A stretch of DNA of 64,000 nucleotides from Eutypa lata (lineage: Eukaryota; Ascomycota; Sordariomycetes; Xylariales; Diatrypaceae): positions 62,001 to 126,000 of the forward strand of contig JAKULF010000016.1 of assembly GCA_022661535.1 (NCBI GenBank). Direction: 5' to 3'. Under the pieces are notes generated by a model, which ran no database searches, was not told the DNA's origin, and saw only the letters and a list, made by a program, of their open reading frames with translations. Below are positions 56,798 to 64,000 of the stretch, one piece after another (position 1 is the first letter of the stretch; each line of letters starts with the position of its first letter). The position numbers and the translations under genes were made by a program.

Positions 56798-58390
56798 TTA
56801 GATACCCAAACTGAATTCTACACCGACATCGATTTCACGTGCTGTGCAAAAAGGTGATTAGCATGATATGTACCGTCTTGGTGAGATTTGTTAAAGATCG
56901 ACTTACCCATCTTCACCACCTTGGAGAGCTGAACGGACTTCTCGGCAGCGCTCTGGAGGTCGTCGATGGAGAAGATCTTCATTCCAGAGTCGTTGATCAG
57001 CTGGTGAGCCTGCTCCATGTTGGTGCCCTGCAGTCTGGCGATGATGGGGACCTTGAGGTTCAGGGCCTGGACGGTCTGGATCAGACCGTGGGCAATGGCA
57101 TCACAGCGGACAATACCACCGAAGATGTTGACGAAGATGGCGGTAACTTTGGGGTCGCTAGTGATCAGTTCGAAAGCCTCCTTGATGGCGGCGGGGGTAG
57201 CACCGCCACCCACGTCGAGGAAGTTGGCGGGCTGGCCACCGTTCAGCTTGATGATGTCCATGGTAGCCATGGCAAGACCGGCACCGTTGACAAGGCAGCC
57301 AATGTCACCGTCCAGCTTGATGAAGTTAAGACCCGACTCCGCAGCACGGACTTCCTCAGGGTCCTCCTGGGTAGTGTCTCTCCACGAGAAAATCTCCTTC
57401 TGTCGGTAGTCAGCGTTGTCATCAAAACCAAACTTGGCGTCCATGCACAGGACCTGGTGGTCCGAGGTCTCGGACAGAGGGTTAATCTCGATCTGGGTAG
57501 CATCCTTCTCGAGGAAGATCTGGTACAGCTTCTGGATGGTGTCCTTGGCATCCTCGACGCACTGCTCGCTGAAGCCGAGGCTGGTAGCGACATCGCGGGC
57601 AATCTCGTCAGTTACTCCCTTGTTGATGTCGATGTAGGTGGTCTTGATAGCATCGGGGTTCTCCTTGGCGACACCCTCGATATCCATACCACCCTGGGAG
57701 GAGGATACGATAACGGGGCCCTGGGAGCCTCGGTCCATGAGGATGGCCAGGTAGAACTCGCGACGGGCGAACTTGCGCTCGCAGATGTAGACGGAGTTGC
57801 AGAGGCGGCCAGCCGCACCAGTCTGCTTGGTCATGAGTTTATGGCCGATCATCTGGTCGGCGAACATCTTGGCCTCGGTAGGCGAGTAGATGACGCGGAC
57901 ACCACCCTTCAAGCCGTTGTCGAAGGAACCCTTTCCTCGTCCACCGGCTAAAACCTGAGCCTTGATTACCATATCATCGGTGCCAATTTCCTTTGCGATC
58001 TTCTCAGCCTCGCCTGCAGATGCCGCATTGGAACCTTTAGGAACTCCAACGCCATACTAGGGGGGAGCCATGGTCAGTACGATTTTGGTGGTAAGAAGGT
58101 GGCATGACGGTGATCTACCTGTCGTAGGAGGTCGGCTGAGCGATATTCGTGAATGCTGAGGTTTCTCCGTTGTTGCTGAGCGATGCCGGGGAATCTGAGA
58201 GTAGGAGCAACCTGAGGCTATACAGAAAGCTGAAGGTTAGCATAGCACCTCGTTAGGGGTGAGGTTGAATTTAGCTCAAGCTGAGCTGTTTTTGCATCAC
58301 AAGCTAATCTGTTAAGGTTTCAATCGGATTACTTGCCTTGGCAGATCGCAAAGCGGAAGCCGCAGCGCTGCTGCGAGCGAGCTTGTACAT
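56798..58390 (-). CDS. LSC2: succinyl-CoA ligase beta subunit, mitochondrial
   Basis: Beta subunit of succinyl-CoA synthetase, which makes ATP (or GTP) and succinate from succinyl-CoA in the TCA cycle in the mitochondrial matrix. Exons 58390-58337, 58217-58119, 58056-56907, 56841-56798 give 448 aa. The N terminus (MYKLARSSAAASALRSAK) is a typical mitochondrial presequence; mature sequence starts near RRNLSIHEYRSADLLRQYGVGVPKG. The ATP-grasp domain holds KAQVLAGGRGKG and EINPLSET; the CoA-ligase domain holds GCLVNGAGLAMATMDIIKL and FVNIFGGIVRCD. The first intron appears to use a GC donor (AAG|GCAAGT). The last intron gives KMAREIDVGVEFSLGI, the expected C terminus. Confidence 0.95.
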
Positions 58391-59723
58391 CTTGACAGTC
58401 TACTGCCGGTTTTTTAAGGAAAAGAAGAAGGAGCGGAGAGAAGACTGGTAACCCCGTTTTTTTGAAGAATGAGGATTCGAAAAGAAGAGGGAATAAATTT
58501 GGTTATCAGATGCTCGATGCTATCATTGGGAAGACGAAAGTTGACAGCGGGTTCAATTGATTGGATAGCGCGCGAAAATACAAACCAAGCACTAAAAAAC
58601 ATCCCGGGCCGTTTCATTCTCGGTCAGGAGCTCCGGTTACATCCGACTTTTAACAGTGCCCCTCTACGTAGTGATCCACCACTGTTGCGATAAGACCTAA
58701 GCTCACATGGCATTGTGAGTTCATCATGTGTTGCAAGAGCTTGATATACTCAGCTGGACACTCTGAAATCAATGGTGGCTTGATAGGGAAACACGGTAAT
58801 TGAGTGGTCGTAATAACTACGTATATCAACTCCTACGTTCTATTCCAGTGGAAAATTGACTCGCGAGCTATCGTTATCACTGAGATCGATAACTACCTGT
58901 GAAGCTAGATCTCTCTCATCTGTAGCTAAGAGGTTCTTAAGACTACGAGCGAAGATATAGCGACCAAGTTGTCTAGAGCTACCGCTACGCTTCATATGAT
59001 AATGACTTCTCTTCAACCCTTTTATCTTCCAGCGTTGACAATAGACACTTAGATATGGGTAAGTAGACACATACCTTACTTAAGAAGCTACTGCACGGTC
59101 CACGGTCGTAGAAAAGGAACACTGACATTGTCTAAACGTCCTTACTACTATAGTATGTGTGTCTAGTCGAACTATTCATCTAGAAATGTGTTTTATGTTA
59201 AGCTCGGCAATAGGTATGATTCCTTCGGCTGGGTAGGTACTTGTATTAGTAGCCAGTGGTTCTCTCCGTTCCCCCTATTCAACGAGTCCGCCAACACTGT
59301 ATGACGACATGGAGCAAAACTTAACCACGGGATTGAACAACTCAGCGTAGAGAGCGCTGAGCTTAAGAATGAAAATTACATTAAGAAGTTGTCGCATACC
59401 TAGGTCGAGTTAACTATGGTCAACAGGCTTAATCCTAACAAAGCTTCACGTACTGTGCATACACTGTGCTTTGACTGTAACCACCGCTATCTTATCGCAG
59501 GACCCCATAAATATATTTCCCATTCAGCGCAGCGACGATGATAATATCGTCACTTCAAGACGATTTCTTCGAGGATAGAACATCCGCCACCTCGCAACAC
59601 AATGTTCCGGTAGTAGTGGCAAAAACAAAGTGCCACCTGCTTTTTACAACAACTATATAACTACCACATAAAAATAAAAATAAAGGCAACTCTTTTCCTC
59701 TAGTACTAGCGGAAGCCACCACA
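58391..59723. other. intergenic, divergent promoters
   Basis: No supported gene; several short frames on both strands lack features. TACCTAGGT occurs at about 59398. Confidence 0.5.
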
Positions 59724-60677
59724 ATGGCACCGACCTCCAAACCCCCACCGGCGTCGTCGTCGTCGACGTCGAACCCAGCGCCAAACTTCACCACGACCAT
59801 GAACCGGATCCAGCTGCTCCTAGACGCGCGCTCGCGTCTCATATCTGGGTCTCTGCTGAAGCAGCAGCAGCAGCAGCATGCCAATTCCAATTCCAACTCC
59901 AACTCCAATTCCGACAAACCCCCTTCTACCAACAACAACGGCGCATTCTCATCCCTCACCGCCAACACAAACACGACCACCACCCCGAACACAGAAACAG
60001 CCCACCACCTCCACCAAAAAGCGCGCCAAAAGCGCCTCACAGAAGAAGAAGCCTCCTTCGCGGAAGAGCGAGCACTAGATCCGAACGCGGGGATCGGGAC
60101 AAACAGTACCACAACAAAAGGCTCGACGTCGAACACCACGGCTAGGGAGCGCGAGCGCGAGAATCAGATATTGAGGGGGAAGCTGCGGCTGGGGAAACGG
60201 AGAGTCGGGGGCGAGCACGAGACTAGAGGTGCGGCTGAGAAGTATCGTGATGGTAGTGAGGATGATGATGGAGACGAGGGAGAGGAGTCTGGGAGGGGTG
60301 GGTTGGGGAGGGCGAGGAAGAGGAGGAGGGTTGTGGTGCCAGCGACGGCGGCGGTGGCGGTGGCGGTGGCGGTGGATGATGATGGTGGTGGCGGTGGTGG
60401 TGCTGATGAAGGCGGACTACGGATACCAGCAGAGAGGGGAAGATTTGAGGTCGGGGGCGATACTATCAAGTCCGAGGGGAAGAACGGAGAGGCAGTAGAT
60501 GGCGAGGCGAGTTCTGCGCGCAAATCACCGGGGGACGAAGACGCGTTGTTAGGTCAGGGCGCTACCAATGAGGGGACGTCTACATCTACTGAACAAAAGA
60601 AGAAGAAGCGGAAGAATAAGAATAAGAGCAACAAGAAAAAGAAGAGGAAGTCGCAGAGCACCTCCATCGATTCATAG
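59724..60677 (+). CDS. disordered low-complexity protein
   Basis: Single-exon frame of 317 aa, mostly low complexity. It has a Ser/Pro N terminus, a short helix (NRIQLLLDARSRLISGSLLKQ, about 27-47), poly-Gln, an Asn-Ser alternating run, Thr-rich and Glu/Arg-rich stretches, Asp/Glu and Gly runs, and a Lys-rich tail (KKKKRKNKNKSNKKKKRK) that would work as a nuclear or nucleolar signal. A probable conserved motif is AHHLHQKARQKRLTEEEASFAEERALDPNAGIG, split here as the helix core around residues 92-124. Runs of Asp, Gly and Val reflect trinucleotide repeats in the DNA. Function unknown; a nucleolar role is a guess. Confidence 0.65.
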   Translation: MAPTSKPPPASSSSTSNPAPNFTTTMNRIQLLLDARSRLISGSLLKQQQQQHANSNSNSNSNSDKPPSTNNNGAFSSLTANTNTTTTPNTETAHHLHQKARQKRLTEEEASFAEERALDPNAGIGTNSTTTKGSTSNTTARERERENQILRGKLRLGKRRVGGEHETRGAAEKYRDGSEDDDGDEGEESGRGGLGRARKRRRVVVPATAAVAVAVAVDDDGGGGGGADEGGLRIPAERGRFEVGGDTIKSEGKNGEAVDGEASSARKSPGDEDALLGQGATNEGTSTSTEQKKKKRKNKNKSNKKKKRKSQSTSIDS

Positions 60678-60830
60678 GAATCAATGAAGGTTTGAAAACA
60701 CGAAATAAAAAATTTCAGATCATAATCACATCTTGAACTTGACTGTGTGTTAAGTGTATGTAAGTGGCATTGCATTATGTGTCCCGCCGCAGAGTGCCTA
60801 TCTGAGAAACCGACACTGAACTGCTGATGT

Positions 60831-60869
<39 letters not shown>
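60831..60869 (+). repeat. (TGC)n microsatellite
   Basis: About eleven to twelve consecutive CTG/TGC units preceded by two TTG variants. It lies in noncoding sequence 3' of the low-complexity gene. Confidence 0.9.
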
Positions 60870-60871
<2 letters not shown>

Positions 60872-60892
60872 CTGTGATCTTGACTGACAGCA

Positions 60893-60912
60893 GGCAGGTA
60901 GGTAGGTAGGTT
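60893..60912 (+). repeat. GTAG tetranucleotide repeat
   Basis: Short run of GGTA/TAGG units just after the TGC repeat, followed by AGGTAAGG variants. Confidence 0.7.
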
Positions 60913-61911
60913 AGGGTAGAGGTAAGGTAGAGGTAAGGTTAAGGTAATCAACTAGTGTACATGATTACGAGATTACAAATATCACGAATATTACTTCATC
61001 CCAAGCCAACAAGGCGAACCCCATCGAGTGCTCCGGCCAGCTTTCCTATCCGTCCTCCCCTTCTTGATCGGGTTCTCCAATTCTACCACCAAAGAAAAAT
61101 CCCTCTCCAAGTAAATGTGCATAAACAAGGATAGTACCTCCTGTGTGCACCTTTTTCTGTCTTCCAGACTCCTTGACCCGACCGAAAAAGGAAGGGGGAG
61201 GACCTTCCTTTACCAACCGCCACGATACTGATTTGGTTTGGTACAACAAGAATATGAAACTATTTCCGAGGTTGAAAAGGGGGAAATTGAGCATGAACGA
61301 GACGAGTAAGTAAAATAAACCAGACGAGGGATTATCATCATCAGCCGTAAACATGCAGAGACCATTTACACAACTCAGCCTACCACCGCCAGGTAATGCA
61401 TAATAGAAACAAACCACCCAAGAGCCGAACCGCCCGAAGCTGCTTTTTGGTATCTGTAAAACGGGAGACATTTGTATCCAGAGAAGAAAGAAAGGAGAAG
61501 AAAAAAGAAAAAAGAAAACTCGGGGGAAGGAGGTCGATCGATGTCGAGTCCAGCCAACAAGAAAAAATACAAATTAACAGCGATACAAGACAGAATGAGA
61601 GCACGCAGAAGGGGTGAAAATCGTATCATGATGCGTTCGTTATCAGGTTATCGTTGACCCGAAAAGAAAAAACGTGTCGCCTTCGTAATCCTAGTAGACC
61701 TTGATAGCAATAATGTGTGTGCTGCGCGCTGTTGCTGCCGCATTTCTCTCTATATCAAAAAAGCAAAAGTGTATCCCTTCCTATATGTGTACGTGTGTGT
61801 ATGGTATTAAATGCTAAGCTGTATCAGAAGTCCGTCCAGTGCCGGCTGCTGATGTTGCTGAGAACGTAAAGATGTATAGAACTAAGCAGTTGAACGTGTC
61901 ATACATATCAT

Positions 61912-63888
61912 TCATTGTACCCTCTTGCGCTTGCGATAGTCATCGTCAGCTCTTGGGTCGTCATCATCCCGGTCCGAAGGATCCGTTGGGTTTAGTATGT
62001 GTGCCATGCTACCTCTCCTCGTAGGCGGTAGTGAACTGTCCTTCACAGACAAGTTCTTATTCTCTCGACTGGCTACGTTCCAGGACCAGTTACTAAGACC
62101 TTCGAGCCCGTTCATTCCGTTTGAAAAGGGAGGTGGAGTTGTTGGTCGCGAGTGAGATTGCAATGTAGTGGGTGGAGGATATTGCGTATATGGTTCCCGG
62201 ATCCGTTGCTCCTCTATGGGGGCACGACTAGGAGAAGATGGCCAGTGCGATGAGGGAGGGCCGGATGGGACGTAAGGCGGCTGATTAGCCTGCCAGCCAT
62301 GGGCCCGGATGTCAGCCGAGGTATGGCGTCTGGCCAAACTGTTTGGTGGAGGGTCGAGCGCGGTGAGTTGATGGGGTACAGGAGGCGGCGGAGGTGCTTG
62401 CGGTCGTAGTGGAGACGGAGACGAAGGCGCGGTTGTTCCCGCGGTAGTTCCACCAATCGATCCATAAGGTCTACGAGAATTGACTGTCAAGTTCGACAGG
62501 TTCGAAGGTACTGTTGGGCGATGGAAGTTGCTGCGTGGTTGGGATACCACCCTACGCTGATCGTCCTGTGGTAATTGTCGGGGAGATACAGGGGAATTGT
62601 CGATATTCGCAAAATACTGGCTTCTGCTTGAATAGGGCGGCTCGGGTGGTTCGTCAAGAGACCTAAAATGCTCTGACTGGCGCTGGATTTCTCCTTGGAG
62701 CGCGATAACTAGGGATTTATTAGATAATAGCCATAGAGCCGATTCCGTTTTAGGGTCCTTACCATCTCTATGAACGGAACTCTCATGGGGTACGAGGGAA
62801 AGAATTGTCCGAGACAGTTCATGGTTGTACTGCAGAAGACGATTTACGGTTTCCACCATGGCTTGCTGTTTGATGTGCATGTAGTGCGCATTCTCTTCGC
62901 TACGCTGCAGCCTAGTGTTCATCTCGAACAGGGAGCTCTCAATGCTCGATAACCGCGGATCTGAACCGTCGTGAATGGGTGGTACGGGCTCTGCAGGAGT
63001 GCCCGGTTGGGAAGGCGTTGGTTTCTGGTTGTTATACTCGCGATGAACGAGAGCATGGCGAGATGCCCGTCTCTTAATCTCGCGTAATCCAGCCAAATCT
63101 CCTCTCTTAAAATTACCGTTCCCATGCTTGAATTCCCAGAGCGCCGAGTCGGGGTTTCCGGTATGGAACACATCGCTCACTGCAACGGTTATTAGTAGCG
63201 AATATGATTTTGCGCAACGCAATCTACATGATAACTTGCCTTTATGAAAGCCGTACATATTCAGTTGACGTACGAAGGACGAAATGTTTGTGTGCTTAAA
63301 GTATTGGCTGCAGAAATTGTTCAGTATAGGTTAGAAAGTCCGAAGGCTCACAGGCACCTACGCAAGCACTTTAGAGAAGTCGTGCGATGGCGACATGACG
63401 AAGCTCTCCTCGGACGACGACCAGCTGATGAGGTGTTGTATATTCTGATCTTCTAACATGCTACGAAAGTCTTAGCAACTCAATTTCCATATTATGCCTA
63501 CCCCTAATGAGAAATAGACATACTTATAGAGCTTATGAATGAATGCGGTTTGGACAATTTTTGGTTGGTGAACAGCGGCGGCAGCTGCAGCCGGCGCGGG
63601 CATGGCCCTCGAGTTTTGATCTTTCGAGGAAGCAGCGCCGTGGCGCTCGCCTGGGTCAAGGCCTTCCCGTTCGGGGCTCTTGCTATTCGAGGTCTGGGAG
63701 GGCAGCGGGACGGAGGAGTTGGTAGGAGTCGTGATATCCATCGGGTCGCCCGCCGGTGATGGCGCCGATGTCTTGATAGTGGGTGTGGGCGTGGGAGAGG
63801 TAATAATGGGCACCGTGCGTGCGGCCATATTCTCGTCCGGATCGCCACCGACGGCGTTGCGCGCGGAACTGTCGGTCGAGGAAGCCAT
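61912..63888 (-). CDS. SFL1: HSF-type transcription factor, Sfl1-like
   Basis: Nuclear DNA-binding regulator of the Sfl1 branch of heat-shock-factor proteins, linked in fungi to cell-surface, stress and morphogenesis control. Exons 63888-63524, 63460-63362, 63307-63240, 63179-62763, 62708-61912 give 581 aa, near the 588 aa I recall for Magnaporthe Sfl1. A disordered Pro/Ser/Ala-rich N terminus precedes the HSF domain (about 112-225): FIHKLYNMLEDQNIQHLISW, VLAQYFKHTNISSFVRQLNM, YGFHKVSDVF and WEFKHGNGNFKRGDLAGLREI. A coiled region (about 255-320) follows, then a Pro/Ser-rich tail and an acidic, basic end (DDYRKRKRVQ). The third intron uses a GC donor (AAAG|GCAAGT). The third and fourth introns (60 and 54 bp) are in frame without stops. 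Confidence 0.9.
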
Positions 63889-64000
63889 GTCGTCGCGGGC
63901 GCGCGTGCGGGCGGGCAGGCGGAGAAGCGCACGGTCCAGGAACCAGGCGACACTAGCAAGGAGAAGCAAAGATGAGGGAAAAAAGGGGGGGAGAAGTAGG
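63889..64000. other. 5' flank of the SFL1-like gene
   Basis: Short flank to the window edge with a pyrimidine-rich 5' region as read on the minus strand. The start at 63888 was preferred over an in-frame ATG at 63969, because the latter adds a hydrophobic stretch unlike a nuclear protein. Confidence 0.5.

Larger units (their letters stand above)
60678..61911. other. intergenic, convergent 3' region
   Basis: Contains a (TGC)n microsatellite and a TAGG repeat, annotated separately, and purine-rich stretches near 61480-61530. No supported gene. Confidence 0.55.

Noticed and set aside
56839..57951. Open frame of 370 codons on the plus strand
   Set aside because: It lies exactly antisense to the succinyl-CoA ligase gene, whose codon bias keeps the opposite strand open; its translation has no domain.
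59555..60139. Open frame of 194 codons on the minus strand
   Set aside because: Reverse of the low-complexity gene; it is made of Val/Phe/Ser runs arising from repeats.

Overview
The window is nuclear DNA of a filamentous ascomycete (Pezizomycotina; a Sordariomycete is my best guess, from gene style only). Support comes from short spliceosomal introns (about 50-110 bp, GT-AG with a few GC-AG), fungus-only families (highly reducing PKS, fungal rhodopsin-like membrane protein, bZIP-ankyrin regulator, NACHT STAND protein, Sfl1-type HSF) and an AT-rich block with a RIP signature. All spliced models were deduced by eye from splice sites and reading frame.

Layout. 1-12 kb: secreted glucoamylase (GH15 + CBM20), nicotinamide riboside kinase, fructosamine/ketosamine kinase, a small Cys-containing protein and an alpha/beta hydrolase. 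12-37 kb: a secondary-metabolite cluster. It holds a highly reducing PKS without thioesterase, an alpha/beta hydrolase of the polyketide-transferase type, a P450, a LovD-like (beta-lactamase fold) acyltransferase, an SDR, a rhodopsin-like membrane protein and a bZIP-ankyrin regulator. Between the PKS and the hydrolase lies a 4.2-kb element with about 135-bp terminal inverted repeats and an interior reduced to almost pure A/T.

37.7-45.1 kb: one intronless 2459-residue protein, the most unusual object here. In order it carries a degenerate half copy of a sugar-phosphate cyclase, a complete sedoheptulose-7-phosphate-cyclase-like (DHQ synthase superfamily) domain, an extended-SDR epimerase/dehydratase, a segment I cannot assign, a ROK-type sugar kinase, a medium-chain dehydrogenase and a phosphoglucose-isomerase-like SIS domain. 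The cyclase, ROK kinase and dehydrogenase are classes known from bacterial C7-cyclitol pathways (acarbose, validamycin). I infer a single-chain cyclitol assembly enzyme. A HAD sugar phosphatase sits 3.4 kb away.

Together the genes suggest, as inference, that a reduced polyketide acyl chain made by the PKS is moved by the hydrolase and/or the LovD-like enzyme onto a cyclitol made by the fused enzyme, with P450 and SDR tailoring and the bZIP-ankyrin protein as local regulator. 46-64 kb returns to unrelated genes: an unknown protein, the HAD phosphatase, a NACHT protein, a membrane-anchored proline-rich protein, mitochondrial succinyl-CoA ligase beta subunit, a low-complexity protein and an Sfl1-like HSF factor. 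No tRNA, rRNA or CRISPR was found.
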